A stretch of DNA of 64,000 nucleotides from Ectothiorhodospira mobilis (GCF_900114895.1 NZ_FOUO01000010.1:1-64000), one strand, 5' to 3'; shown: positions 16,573 through 26,419, numbered from the stretch's first letter. Program-made: numbers and translations. The notes: generated from the sequence alone by a model not told the origin.

Positions 16573-17727
16573 TCAGGCGGCCAGGGTGGCCTGGTTGTAG
16601 CCTTCGGCGCGGCGGGCCTCAGAGCAGGCCCGATCCCGGGCCAGGCCGTCGGCCACCCAGGCGGCCAGGGCCTCGGGGTCGCCCTGGAGGTCCTCGAACC
16701 AGTACACGGCCCCGGCGGGGACGACGCGCCGGGCCGGCTTGGGACACCATTGCTGCAGATCCCAGCCGCTGATGATGCCGGGACGCCCGTGGGCGCAGCA
16801 GGTGAGCCGGGCGGAGAAGCCTTCCCCCTGCAACCAGTGCTGATCCCCCTGTTGCTGGATGGCCTGCGGCAGATGCCCGCCGGCGAAGAGGCCGGGGGTG
16901 TCCAGGATGAGCCGGAAGCGGCGGTTGCGGGCGATGGCCTCCAGGGGGGGCGCTTCGGGCTCGAAGTCCACGGGGCCAAAGCCCGCGGCCCGGCCATCCC
17001 CGCCCAGACGCAGCAGGCCTTCCCGCTCAAGGAAGGCATCGGCCCCGTCCACCCCCACGAGGAAGCCGGTGGCGGTGCCGTCCGGGCCTTCGGGGGTCAG
17101 GGCATGGCCGTCGGTGGTGTAGATCAGGCCTTCCCGGGCGGTGCGGGCGCGGGGATCCAGGCCGATGCCCAGGCGGGGATCGGTGCGGTGCAGTGCCCCG
17201 TCCTCCACCACGTGCCGGGAGGCCTCCGGGATTTCCCCGCGCAGATGGGCACGCCAGCCCTCCGGGGTGAGATAGCCCCCGCCCCGGGGTTTTTCCGTGC
17301 GTGGGCAGTGGAGCAGGGCCGTCTTGGGCAGGGGTTGCGGTCCCAGGATCATCCCGGGGTCCGGAGACTGGGGGATCAGGGGATACAGCCCCGATTCCAG
17401 CCGCACCAGGTCCGCCGGCAGGGGATGCAGCGGTTCGTACTGGCCCTGTCGGCGGCGGGCCAGGTGCAGGGCGCGCAGGCGAAATGTGCCGGGCTTTTGG
17501 GGGGTGCCCAGGCATTGCGCCAGGTGCGGGTCCTGGCAACGCCCTTCCCGGGTGAACTGGTGCAGGGCCTCGGGGTGCGCCCCCAGGATCGCCGAGCGCA
17601 GGGCCCCGGCCATCACCGAGGGTTGCGGGGGCATGGTGCCCGTGCCGTGTTCCCCGGCTTCGCCGAAGGACAGGTTGCCGCGGAAGAACAGGCTGTCCAC
17701 GGGTTGGATGAAGAGCCAGAGGGTCAT
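16573..17727 (-). CDS. cmr3: Cmr3, Cas5-type subunit
   Basis: The 384-aa protein has the Cmr3 opening IQPVDSLFFRGNLSFGEAGE and QPSVMAGALRSAIL, followed by a region with LGIGLD and AREGLIYTTDG and a C-terminal PAGAVYWFED segment typical of the family. Cmr3 with Cmr2 recognises the 5' handle of the crRNA. ATG overlaps the cmr2 stop (ATGA). Confidence 0.95.
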   Translation of the reverse strand: MTLWLFIQPVDSLFFRGNLSFGEAGEHGTGTMPPQPSVMAGALRSAILGAHPEALHQFTREGRCQDPHLAQCLGTPQKPGTFRLRALHLARRRQGQYEPLHPLPADLVRLESGLYPLIPQSPDPGMILGPQPLPKTALLHCPRTEKPRGGGYLTPEGWRAHLRGEIPEASRHVVEDGALHRTDPRLGIGLDPRARTAREGLIYTTDGHALTPEGPDGTATGFLVGVDGADAFLEREGLLRLGGDGRAAGFGPVDFEPEAPPLEAIARNRRFRLILDTPGLFAGGHLPQAIQQQGDQHWLQGEGFSARLTCCAHGRPGIISGWDLQQWCPKPARRVVPAGAVYWFEDLQGDPEALAAWVADGLARDRACSEARRAEGYNQATLAA

Positions 17728-20651
17728 GCCAGGGCCTCCTTTTCATGGCGGCTGCGTTCCGGCCGGGCGAAGAACTCGCTCACGGCGAGGAACTGGCCGA
17801 TGGCCGTGCGGGGGTGTTCGGGGTCGATGGTTTCGCAGACGAACTCCACGATCTCCCGGGCCAGTTCCGGGCTGCCGGCCTGGCGGGTGAATTGTTGCGC
17901 CAGGGCCCCGGCCATCTGGGCGCGCCAGCGGGGATCGTGTTTGTCCTGGGGGTGGTCGGTGAGCCCTTCGAACCACAGCTGGGCGCGGTAGATGGCCCCG
18001 CGGGAGAAGTCGGTGTAGGCCAGTTCGTCCCGCAGCCGGCCCATGAGGGTGAGGGTGGCCCTGTCCATGCGAGGGATCCTGTGTTCCCCCAAAGGCCACC
18101 AGGGGGCGGTGAGTTGTTCCGCGCCGCCGCCCCGTTTGAGCACCCGCAGGCAGAAGCGGTCGCGCCCGGCGGCCTTGGCCCCGGCCTCGGCCTCGCGCAG
18201 TTCCCGCAGAACCCGGGCCAGGGGCGCCTGGTGGTGGGCCACCACGGCCCCCATGGAGGCGGTGGCGCGATGGCCCATGAGCCGCATGAGCCGCCCATGC
18301 AGCAGGCCGAAGCCGTCCTTGAGCAGGAGTTTGTCCTGGACGGGGTCGATGCCCTCCAGGAGGCGGCCCACATGGGCATCCAGGCCCATGGCCGGGTCGG
18401 GGGCCAGGCCGCTGTAGGCCAGGCGCAATAGCTGCATGGCGTCGAGCAGGTCGTCCACCGCCACCAGGGCGAGCACGTCGTCGCCCCCGGCATAGATGAG
18501 CTTGCCCTTGACGCACTCCTCCACCACGTACCGGGCCAAGTGCAGGGAGAAGTGGTTCAAGGCCGAGGACAGGGCCCCGTGGCGGCCGGGGGAGGGGGGG
18601 CGGCGGGTCTCCATGTAGTCGTGCAGGGCCCGTTTTTTCCGGGCCACCCGGTCCATCTGCGCCTGGATTTGGGTATGCCAGGTGTCCTGGTAGCGCAGGG
18701 TGTAGGCCTCTTCGTTGCCGGCGAACCAGGCCCCCATGCGGTCGCCGTCCATCTGGATGAGGGCGTAATAGGTCTCCCTGGGCTGGAAGACGCTGGAGAT
18801 GTCCCGCTCCAGGGCCTCGGCGTCCACCCCCTGGATGGCCGCATCGTCCTTGAGCATCTCCAGGGCCGAGGGCAGGTGCCTGGCGATGTACTGCATGTCT
18901 TCGGATTGATGAGGGAGTTCACGGGCCAGTTTGCGGGGCAGGACGGTGGGCTCGGGCTTCACCAGGGCCAGTCGCTGTTTGAGTTTATTTTCACGGCACG
19001 ACTGGTCCGGGGAGCGCCGGGTCTCATTCCGGTGTTTCCACAGGGTGGTGGACAGGGACAGGGCGTGGGTGCTGACCACGAAGCGGCGGATATCCATGTC
19101 CAGGTGTTGCTCCACCGTCTCGGTGAACAGGGTGGGCCAGAGGCGCTTGGCGGTGCACAGGGCGCACAGGTGCTCACCGCCCTTGGCCCAGGCGCGGCGC
19201 TTCTCCGCCAGCCGCCCCCAGGGGCTTTGCTGCTGGCGGTCCCTGCGGTTCAGGCCGAGCAGTTCCTGATCCGGGGTGAGCCATTCCCGTTCGCCGCACT
19301 GGGTGCAGCGGTGGCCCTCCTGCTCCGGGGCCTCGAAGGGGCGGATGGTCTTGCCCGCCGCCAGGTGGCGTTCGGTGAGTTCGTGCACCGCCGGGTAGAG
19401 GATGCCCGCGTTGGGTCGCCAGAAGGTCCAGCCCTCCAGATCCAGCTGGCGGTGGAGGGCCGCCCAGGTGGCGGGGGTGAAGACCCCTTGTTTCTGCAGA
19501 TCGGGATGGATCTGTCCCAGGGCGGTCTGCAGCCGCTGGCTGGCCGTTTCGATGTCGCGGTGATCCTCGCCCACGGGCCAGCGCGCGGCGGTCCAGAAGG
19601 CCTCGGGGAAGGCCGCCATCTGTGCCTCGATCTGGGCCCGGGTGGTGTCCGTGATCTCGCATCCCGCTTCTTTGAACACCCGCCGGGCCGCCTCGTGGGC
19701 GATGTCCAGGGCCCGGCGCCGGGCGGCGGAGATGGCCCGTTCCGCCAGCTCCCGGGCGCGGCGGGAGGGGACCAGGCACAGGCATTTGTTGGGCAGGGCG
19801 GCGGAGAACAGGGGGTTGGTGTCGTCCCGGCGCGTGAGGAAATCCGCCCCCAACTCCTGGAATAGTTCCTCAAAGGCGTCTCCCCCTTCTTCCAGCAGCC
19901 AGGCATCCACCGCCGGTACGCCCCGCAGGGCCGGGAAGAGTACGGCGTCGGGTCCCAGTTCGCTGGCGATCTCCCGCAGGGCGGACCAGACCAGGGAGGA
20001 GAGCAGGTGGGATCCGGCCCACAGGTCGGAGGTGGACCGCCCCTGGCTGATGAAGCCTTGTACGGGACCGAAGCTCAGGGCCAGCAGGCAGGGTTCGTCC
20101 CCCTGATCCAGGGCGGTGTGCAGGGCCGAGACGGTGTCCAGGTGGGCCCAGATGGTGTGATCCGGGGTGCGGGTGTCCGCGGGGAGTTCCTGCCAGAGGG
20201 CGCCCAGGTTTGCGTCGGCCAGGCGGCCCTCGGGCCCGAAGCGCCAGAAGGCCAGGAAGGTGCGGCGCGGGTCGTCCCCCCCGGCCTGGATCAGCCGCTG
20301 GAAGTGCTGCAGGCTGATGTCCTTGATGTGATCCACCCCGATGTCCGTGAGTTTGAGCAGGTCGAAGCGGGCGCCCGAGAGGGGATGGATGAGCTGGGGT
20401 TGCTCCGTGAAGCGCACCGTGGCCCAGGCGGGAAAGCGTTCCCCCTGGCGGAAGGGCCAGTTGGGCCGGTCCGCCGCTGCGGCCAGATGGTCGGCCCGGC
20501 GGTCGAAGTCGCCGTCCTGGATCCGGAGGCGCTGACGCAGCTCCCCGACCGTGCCCTGTTCATGCCCCGCGCGGTCGCGCATCAGTACCAGGGCCTTCTC
20601 CGCCGGATCATGGACCCAGGCGGCCAGTTTCTTCTTCCAGTGGGTGCTCAT
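17724..20651 (-). CDS. cmr2: Cmr2 (Cas10) of type III-B, with HD and GGDD
   Basis: ATG 20651 has AAAGGA about 9 bp upstream and gives 975 aa; ATG 20669 is possible but overlaps cmr1. An HD motif is near the N-terminus (AAWVHDPAEKAL). A zinc ribbon is formed by CTQCGE and CALC. The cyclase motif GGDD is at residues 722-725 (YAGGDDVLALV), and the D4 region is helical. HD cuts single-stranded DNA in many Cas10 proteins, and the Palm pair makes cyclic oligoadenylate. Unlike the Cas10 at 4455-6065, this one retains both activities. It is coupled to cmr1 and cmr3. Confidence 0.97.
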   Translation of the reverse strand: MSTHWKKKLAAWVHDPAEKALVLMRDRAGHEQGTVGELRQRLRIQDGDFDRRADHLAAAADRPNWPFRQGERFPAWATVRFTEQPQLIHPLSGARFDLLKLTDIGVDHIKDISLQHFQRLIQAGGDDPRRTFLAFWRFGPEGRLADANLGALWQELPADTRTPDHTIWAHLDTVSALHTALDQGDEPCLLALSFGPVQGFISQGRSTSDLWAGSHLLSSLVWSALREIASELGPDAVLFPALRGVPAVDAWLLEEGGDAFEELFQELGADFLTRRDDTNPLFSAALPNKCLCLVPSRRARELAERAISAARRRALDIAHEAARRVFKEAGCEITDTTRAQIEAQMAAFPEAFWTAARWPVGEDHRDIETASQRLQTALGQIHPDLQKQGVFTPATWAALHRQLDLEGWTFWRPNAGILYPAVHELTERHLAAGKTIRPFEAPEQEGHRCTQCGEREWLTPDQELLGLNRRDRQQQSPWGRLAEKRRAWAKGGEHLCALCTAKRLWPTLFTETVEQHLDMDIRRFVVSTHALSLSTTLWKHRNETRRSPDQSCRENKLKQRLALVKPEPTVLPRKLARELPHQSEDMQYIARHLPSALEMLKDDAAIQGVDAEALERDISSVFQPRETYYALIQMDGDRMGAWFAGNEEAYTLRYQDTWHTQIQAQMDRVARKKRALHDYMETRRPPSPGRHGALSSALNHFSLHLARYVVEECVKGKLIYAGGDDVLALVAVDDLLDAMQLLRLAYSGLAPDPAMGLDAHVGRLLEGIDPVQDKLLLKDGFGLLHGRLMRLMGHRATASMGAVVAHHQAPLARVLRELREAEAGAKAAGRDRFCLRVLKRGGGAEQLTAPWWPLGEHRIPRMDRATLTLMGRLRDELAYTDFSRGAIYRAQLWFEGLTDHPQDKHDPRWRAQMAGALAQQFTRQAGSPELAREIVEFVCETIDPEHPRTAIGQFLAVSEFFARPERSRHEKEALA

Positions 20652-20652
20652 G

Positions 20653-21747
20653 TCAGACGATCCTTTCATGGTGTGCGTCCAGGGCCTTGTGGATGATTTC
20701 CCAGCTTTTCTTTAGGTTTTCGGGAGAACGGAACCAGCTCGCGTGGTCATTCCTCAGCGCCTCCAGGAATTCCCGTTCGGGAGGGCGGCTGGGGGTGTGT
20801 ACGACGATCCCCCGGAGTTGGTCCCCTTCCTGCAGGACCTTGAAGCGCAGGGGCGAGGCCAGCCGGAGATTCCTGTCTTGTACCTGCAGATCCCAGGGGC
20901 TGTTGTTGGTGCCGGCCGGATAGCCCAAAAGATGCAGGGCCCCGACCGGACGCCCGCACACGTGGGTTTTGTGGCCTTTAGCGGCGCTGCGTATGCGGTA
21001 GAGGGTGTCGGCCAGGGTATCCACCGCCTGCTGCCAGTTCTTGCAGGGCCGGGTGCGCCAGATCAGCGGGCGTTCTTCCCCCGCCTGTGCATCCAGGCCG
21101 ATGGCGTGGGCCCAGTCCCGTTGCAGGCATTTCTCCAAAGGAGAGGTGATTTGCTGCAGAAGGGGGGCCTCTCGGGATAGGGATTCCAGGGGCGGGGTCC
21201 CGTCATGGGGGGTGAGGGTGATCGAGCCCCAGCCGTTGCGGCTGCGGCTGCCCAGGGCACCGAACCACTGGATCAGTTGCAGGGCCTGGAGGATTTCCGG
21301 TGCATATGCATCGGGACAGATCAAGGTGAGCACGGCCGTGTCTTGGGTGCCCAGGGCCTTTCGGTTTTCTCTGTTACCCGGGAGCACGGCACCGAAGCCC
21401 AGGTAGACGTCCGAACGCACGCCCCTGCCGGCCCCGGTGTGGACCGAAGCGAACCCTTTGGGCCATTGCTTCTGGTCCAGTTGGCCCTTGGACCAGGCCG
21501 GGCCCAGGCGTAGCCGGATGGGGGATCGGAGGGATTTCTTGTCGTTTTGGTCCGATGCGCTGCCAAAGCGCAGGGCCTCGGCCTGCCGCAGGCGGTCCAC
21601 GTTGAAGCCCACCTCGGGGGCGTGGACCATGCGCCACCAGTGGCGGAGCAGGGCCTTGATGGGGGGCGTGCGCCATTGGCCCTCCTGATGGGCGTTGCCC
21701 AGGAAGGCCGGGGTGTTGAAGGTGAGGGTGTATTGCAGTCGCTTCAT
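20653..21747 (-). CDS. cmr1: Cmr1, type III-B RAMP protein
   Basis: The 364-aa protein has the typical Cmr1 opening (TFNTPAFLGNAHQEGQWRTP, then IKALLRHWWRMVHA), a second core with VYLGFGAVLPG, and the glycine-rich SRSRNGWGSITLTP. Cmr1 sits at the 3' end of the crRNA. It is the first of the six cmr genes, 80 bp after csx14, and its stop lies 1 bp upstream of the cmr2 start. Confidence 0.95.
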   Translation of the reverse strand: MKRLQYTLTFNTPAFLGNAHQEGQWRTPPIKALLRHWWRMVHAPEVGFNVDRLRQAEALRFGSASDQNDKKSLRSPIRLRLGPAWSKGQLDQKQWPKGFASVHTGAGRGVRSDVYLGFGAVLPGNRENRKALGTQDTAVLTLICPDAYAPEILQALQLIQWFGALGSRSRNGWGSITLTPHDGTPPLESLSREAPLLQQITSPLEKCLQRDWAHAIGLDAQAGEERPLIWRTRPCKNWQQAVDTLADTLYRIRSAAKGHKTHVCGRPVGALHLLGYPAGTNNSPWDLQVQDRNLRLASPLRFKVLQEGDQLRGIVVHTPSRPPEREFLEALRNDHASWFRSPENLKKSWEIIHKALDAHHERIV

Positions 21748-21827
21748 GGGATCTCCGCCTCGAAGCTGGGGTGAACGCAGGATGGGGCATCCACGTGAGA
21801 TTTCGGGGTTCTGGCAGGCTTGCCGCC

Positions 21828-22997
21828 TCAGTCCGGGGGCGGGTCGCCGCTGAAATGGACGGCCTCGGGGGGCAGGTCGAGGCGGTAGCGCCGGGGGCGG
21901 GTGCCGCCATCGTGGATGAGATAGGGGCCGGCCGCCGGCCCCAGGGCCTTTCTCAGGGTCCGGTGCAGCTTGGAGAGGGCCTGGGAGAAGTAGTCCCCGT
22001 CCATGCCGTCCTTCAGGGCCCGTTCGGTCTTGTCCAGGTCCGCCATGGGCCCTGCCAGGGCCCGAAGTTCCTGCAGGTAGCGCTCGGCCCAGGCCCGGTC
22101 CGGGATCCCCTTGCCGGGGGCCTCCAGGGGCGGATCGCCCGCGGCGGCGCGGCGGGCGAAGAGGCTGTAGAGGGCCATCTGGGCCGGGGGCAGGGTCAGG
22201 GTGTGCCGTCCCAGGCGCGCGCGCCGGCTGGCGGGATGGAGGGTGACCGCGGGCGGGGCGAGCCCTTCCCGCGCGGCATCCACCACCTCCCGGTAGCTGG
22301 CCTGGCCGCTCATGAGGCGTTCATCCAGCCCGTGGCGCAGGCTGACGAAGGGGATCTCCGCCAGGGTGACCCGGGCATTCTGGGCGTCTACCAGGTTGTC
22401 CCCGTTCTGCGTGGCGAGGACGCGGGATGCGCGGCTGGGGTAGAAGAACTGCCAGGTGGACTCGAAGGGCTTGCTCACCAGGACATGGGAGAGCCGGTCC
22501 TGGGGGCGGCCGAAGAGGGAGAGGGCATAGCCCAGGAAGAAGCCCATGGTCTTGCGCCCGCCGGCGATGGAGACGTGCAGGGCGCTGTCGGGGTCGTGGG
22601 TGAGGCGGCGCACCTGCTCGGTGATGAAGTCCGCCGCCGCCAGGTTATCCGCCGGGGTGCGGATGTCCTCCAGGGGGCGCGTGTCGGCGTCGGGGATGAC
22701 ATGGATGCAGGTCTCGTCGAAGCGGATCTCCGGTAACTGGTACTCCTCCCGCAGCCGGTGAAACCAACCCAGTTCCCGGGAGAGCAGGGACAGGCGGGCC
22801 CGTTCCGCCCCCTCGGCGGTGGTCACCAGGTGGACCTCGTTGGGCAGGGCCCGCGGGGTGGGGCCGGTGGCCAGGGCGTAGAGGGTCTCGGTGACCACCT
22901 GGGGGGCCAGTCCGGTGACGGCCAGGAGGATGCGCCGGGGATAACCGGCGGGATCGGTGTCCGTCCGGGCCGTATGGGGGGATCGTTGCGGGGTCAT
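21828..22997 (-). CDS. csx14: Csx14/NE0113-family CARF protein (Csm6-like or ring nuclease)
   Basis: ATG 22997 is chosen (389 aa) because the conserved core begins 20 residues later (RRILLAVTGLAPQVVTETLY); ATG 23051 is also in frame. The CARF-like region carries HVSIAGGRKTMGFFLGYALS, then LFGR and DRLSHVLVS, strong marks of the Cas_NE0113 family. The C-terminal 130 residues look like a winged helix and lack the R-x4-6-H motif of HEPN RNases. It may therefore sense or cut cyclic oligoadenylates, or act as a ligand-dependent regulator, rather than as an RNase. It lies between cas6 and cmr1 in one operon. Confidence 0.85.
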   Translation of the reverse strand: MTPQRSPHTARTDTDPAGYPRRILLAVTGLAPQVVTETLYALATGPTPRALPNEVHLVTTAEGAERARLSLLSRELGWFHRLREEYQLPEIRFDETCIHVIPDADTRPLEDIRTPADNLAAADFITEQVRRLTHDPDSALHVSIAGGRKTMGFFLGYALSLFGRPQDRLSHVLVSKPFESTWQFFYPSRASRVLATQNGDNLVDAQNARVTLAEIPFVSLRHGLDERLMSGQASYREVVDAAREGLAPPAVTLHPASRRARLGRHTLTLPPAQMALYSLFARRAAAGDPPLEAPGKGIPDRAWAERYLQELRALAGPMADLDKTERALKDGMDGDYFSQALSKLHRTLRKALGPAAGPYLIHDGGTRPRRYRLDLPPEAVHFSGDPPPD

Positions 22998-23076
22998 CCT
23001 TGTGTCTATGGCGTTGTGTATCGGGGATCCTGCCGCAGCCCGGGGCTTCATGGGTGCCCTAGCAGGCCTGCCGGAT

Positions 23077-24099
23077 TCAGTCCTCCAGGTGGATTTTTGC
23101 TCTGTCCATGCGGCAGGCCCCCTGGCCCATGCTGGTCCCGGCGCCGACATGGAGGAACGGGGCGAGCCACAGGTAAGGCCAGAACGGGGCCAGTCCTTCC
23201 GGGGCCAGGGTGATCTCTCCCGTGAGCCCGCTCATGGGGACGTGCCGCCCCTGGCGTGAGGAATAGCGTTCCCAGTCCTGCCATTGGAGCTTGGCTTCCA
23301 TCCCCGGCCATTGCCGGGCGGCCTGGGTGAGGCCGGCGAAATCCGTCTCCAGGGGGGTGTCGGTGTGGAAATGGCTGAGCAAGGAGACGCGCCGCAGCAG
23401 GTTGGAGAACAGGTCCCCGAATCCCAGATCCGCTGCCCCCAGGGCACGGCCTTCCCGCTTGATGCGCAGGGGGGTGTCCAGATGCAGGGTGACCCGATGC
23501 CCGGGTGGGGGCGGCATCTGAGGGGGCTGCGGGGGGATCGCCTCCAGAGGACCTTCCGCCTCGTGGATGCGGGTCCACTGGCCTGCGCCGGGAGCGGTTT
23601 CCTGCTCCACTTGGGTCAGCGCCATGGGTGCCCGGCCACGGCCCACGCCGTCCCGGGCGCCGCGGGAGAGGGCGTGGATGATATAGGGCAGATGGCGGTT
23701 GCCCCGGCCGATGAGGGTCAGGCCCAGGGTATAGGGTTCGCCCGCCTGCAGGCGGGTGCGTCCCGGGGGCGGATTCAGCACAAAGGGATGGGGCGCCGCC
23801 GTGTACTTGCGCATCTTGCCCGTATCCGGCGGGGGCGGGGTCTCGAAGATATAGGCATGGGCGCAGGCATGGACCAGGAGGCAGTCCCGGCAGCGGTCCT
23901 GGCCGGTGACGCATACGGCGCGCCGGAGGGCATGACCGAGGATCCCGCGCCAGGTGGAACCGGCCCGCTCCGGCAGGGTGACGGGTTGGCAGGCCTCAAA
24001 CCAGATGCGGTAACGGGCGAGGGGGATCCTGGGGGCTTCCTGCACGACGGATGTTCCTGGGGCGGCGGATTCAGGGGGTATGGCGGCGGTTCTTTCCAT
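23077..24099 (-). CDS. cas6: Cas6 pre-crRNA endoribonuclease
   Basis: The 340-aa RAMP protein belongs to the PF10040-like Cas6 group. A cysteine cluster (CRDCLLVHAC) lies in the first third, a LGFGDLFSNLLRRVSLLSHF helix in the middle, and the glycine-rich loop LHVGAGTSMGQGACRM near the C-terminus. His residues in the first domain could serve catalysis. A good site GGGAGGGAG precedes ATG 24099. It is the first gene of the minus-strand operon and the only repeat-processing enzyme in view, so it probably supplies crRNA to both type III complexes. Confidence 0.93.
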   Translation of the reverse strand: MERTAAIPPESAAPGTSVVQEAPRIPLARYRIWFEACQPVTLPERAGSTWRGILGHALRRAVCVTGQDRCRDCLLVHACAHAYIFETPPPPDTGKMRKYTAAPHPFVLNPPPGRTRLQAGEPYTLGLTLIGRGNRHLPYIIHALSRGARDGVGRGRAPMALTQVEQETAPGAGQWTRIHEAEGPLEAIPPQPPQMPPPPGHRVTLHLDTPLRIKREGRALGAADLGFGDLFSNLLRRVSLLSHFHTDTPLETDFAGLTQAARQWPGMEAKLQWQDWERYSSRQGRHVPMSGLTGEITLAPEGLAPFWPYLWLAPFLHVGAGTSMGQGACRMDRAKIHLED

Positions 24100-24898
24100 G
24101 GTGCATCTCCCTCCCGATACAGGGGATCGTGAGGGTATCCGGTTCTTGCCGCTGTCCGCGCCGCTGCAGGCTTGCCACTTCCGTGATCTCCCTTGCTGGA
24201 TTGCATGCCCCCGTTGCGGGGACGGTTCCTGTAGGCGTGTTCAACTGTATCCAAGGAGTTCGCGTGGCACAACAGGGGGTGTTTCGTGAAATGAAAATCT
24301 ACATATATCAATGCTTTTTAGGTTTTTGTTGAATTGATTTATGGCTTTTTGACCCTGAGATGCAAGGTGTTGTGGGATGGAGTTGAAGTGATTTGTGAAG
24401 TCTCTCCCCGGGTCCGGCGGATCAAGGGCTTGCCCCATGGATCCCGATCCGCGGCCAGGAGTGCCACGTGGAACATGCCCGGGGGTGGGAAGGGCCGGTG
24501 TGCTGGCCGCGGGGGCGGGGTTGCTGTATAGTGCCGACCCTTTCACGGGTTTCGGCGATCCGGCGGTCGTGCCGCCATGGAATCGCCATCTGCGGGACCT
24601 GTCCCCTTCGCCGGTGGCGCCGCTTGGGGCGGGTCTTGCAGGATTTTCTTTGCCGCGTTTTCCCGCGGCCCATGCGTGAAGCGGCCTTGAGTGGCCGCGG
24701 GCATCCGGTCAGGGCGGATGCCGCCTCCAGCTCCGCATCTTCCATTCGTGAATACACATTGAAAACGCCCCGGGCCTCGGGCCCGAAGCCGTCGATCCGG
24801 TCGCCTTCAGACGCCGGATGCCCCGCAAGGGGAGGAGGGTTTCGGGTCCGGGTCCGGGGTGTGCATGCCCTTTTGTCTGAACCGGGAAGCGATATTCC
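24100..24898. promoter_or_regulatory. gene-free divergent region between cas6 and sulP
   Basis: About 800 bp with no convincing gene. An AT-rich island (about 24290-24350) stands out. On the minus strand it offers TTCAAC (24328-24333) and TGATAT (24305-24310), 17 bp apart, as a weak promoter for the cas6-cmr operon, leaving an untranslated leader of about 200 nt. On the plus strand a TATAGT-like box lies near 24530 toward sulP. No array or repeat copy is present. Confidence 0.35.
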
Positions 24899-26395
24899 AT
24901 GACCCTCGCAGAACGCATCAAGAAGGATTGGTTTTCCAACATCAAGGGGGACACCCTGGCCGGTCTGGTGGTGGCCCTGGCCCTCATCCCCGAGGCCATC
25001 GCCTTTTCCCTCATCGCGGGGGTGGATCCCAAGGTGGGGCTCTATGCCTCCTTCTGCATCGCCGTGGTGATCGCCTTCGTGGGAGGGCGGCCCGGGATGA
25101 TCTCGGCGGCCACGGCGGCCATGGCGCTTCTGATGATCACCCTGGTGAAGGAGCACGGCCTGGAATATCTGCTGGCGGCGACCCTGCTCACGGGGGTGTT
25201 GCAGATCCTGGCGGGGTATCTGCGCTTGGGGCGGGTGATGCGCTTCATCTCCAACTCGGTGATGACCGGTTTCGTCAACGCCCTGGCCATCCTGATCTTC
25301 CTGGCGCAGTTGCCGGAGCTGACGGGGGTGACCTGGCATGTCTACGCCCTCACGGCCCTGGGCCTTGGCATCATCTACCTCTTTCCCTATGTCACCCGGG
25401 CGGTGCCGTCCCCCCTGGTGACCATCGTCGTGCTCACCCTCATCACCTGGCTGTTGCAGGTGGACGTGCGCACGGTGGGGGACATGGGGGAACTGCCGGA
25501 CAGCCTGCCGGTGTTCCTGTGGCCGCAGGTGCCCCTGAACCTGGAGACCTTGTGGATCATCCTGCCCTATGCCCTGGCCATGACGGTGGTGGGGCTGCTG
25601 GAGTCCATGCTCACCCAGAGCATCGTGGATGATTTGACCGACACCCGCACCGACCGCAACCGGGAGTGCAAGGGGCAGGGCCTGGCCAACATCGTCTCCG
25701 GTTTCTTCGGCGGCATGGCGGGCTGCGCCATGATCGGCCAGTCGGTGATCAACATCAAATCCGGCGGCCGCGGGCGGTTGTCCACCCTTATGGCGGGGCT
25801 GTTTTTGCTGGTGATGGTGGTGTTCCTCTCGCCGGTGCTGAGCCTGATCCCCATGGCCGCCCTGGTGGCGGTGATGATCATGGTCTCCATCGGTACCTTC
25901 AGCTGGAGCTCCATCAAGAACATGAAGAAGCACCCCCTGAGCACCAACATCGTCATGGTCTCCACCGTGGCGGTGACGGTGCTGAGCCACAACCTGGCCA
26001 TCGGGGTGCTTACGGGGGTGCTGCTGGCCTCGTTGTTCTTCGCCAACAAGGTGAGCCAGTTCATGTTCGTGGGGGCGGACACGGATCTGCGCCCCGACGA
26101 TCACACCCTGCACCGCACCTACCGGGTCTACGGGCAGGTCTTCTTCGCCTCCACGGAGAAGTTCCTGGATGCCTTCAATTTCCGCGAGGATCTGGATAAG
26201 GTGACCATCGACCTCTCCCGGGCCCACTTCTGGGACATCAGTTCCGTGGCGGCCCTGGACCGGGTGGTGATCAACTTCCGCCGCGAGGGGACGGAGGTGG
26301 AGATCATCGGCATGAACGAGGCCACCGCCACCATCGTCGACCGGCACGCCGTGCACGACAAGCCGGACGCCGCCGATCAGCTCATGGCCCACTAA
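24899..26395 (+). CDS. SulP/SLC26-family anion transporter with STAS domain
   Basis: The 498-aa protein has 10-14 hydrophobic segments. The first carries the SulP signature ([20 protein letters not shown]). STAS lies at about 400-490, with [20 protein letters not shown] containing the usual D-S site. The family moves sulfate, bicarbonate or other anions with Na+ or H+. The short STAS domain and AIAFS-type start resemble bacterial bicarbonate carriers such as BicA, but substrate cannot be settled from sequence. It is 24 bp upstream of a Usp gene, apparently one transcript. Confidence 0.9.
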   Translation: MTLAERIKKDWFSNIKGDTLAGLVVALALIPEAIAFSLIAGVDPKVGLYASFCIAVVIAFVGGRPGMISAATAAMALLMITLVKEHGLEYLLAATLLTGVLQILAGYLRLGRVMRFISNSVMTGFVNALAILIFLAQLPELTGVTWHVYALTALGLGIIYLFPYVTRAVPSPLVTIVVLTLITWLLQVDVRTVGDMGELPDSLPVFLWPQVPLNLETLWIILPYALAMTVVGLLESMLTQSIVDDLTDTRTDRNRECKGQGLANIVSGFFGGMAGCAMIGQSVINIKSGGRGRLSTLMAGLFLLVMVVFLSPVLSLIPMAALVAVMIMVSIGTFSWSSIKNMKKHPLSTNIVMVSTVAVTVLSHNLAIGVLTGVLLASLFFANKVSQFMFVGADTDLRPDDHTLHRTYRVYGQVFFASTEKFLDAFNFREDLDKVTIDLSRAHFWDISSVAALDRVVINFRREGTEVEIIGMNEATATIVDRHAVHDKPDAADQLMAH

Positions 26396-26419
26396 AGCCC
26401 ATATCCGAAGGATCCTTCC

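Noticed and set aside
15072-17991. Long plus-strand frames opposite cmr3-cmr6
   Set aside because: The minus-strand proteins are unmistakable Cmr subunits with 4-bp overlaps; the opposite frames are Gly/Gln-rich shadows.
13613-24099. Prophage or transposon boundary around the cmr operon
   Set aside because: No integrase, transposase, target duplication or tRNA-end repeat was found; the gene order is a normal chromosomal cas operon.
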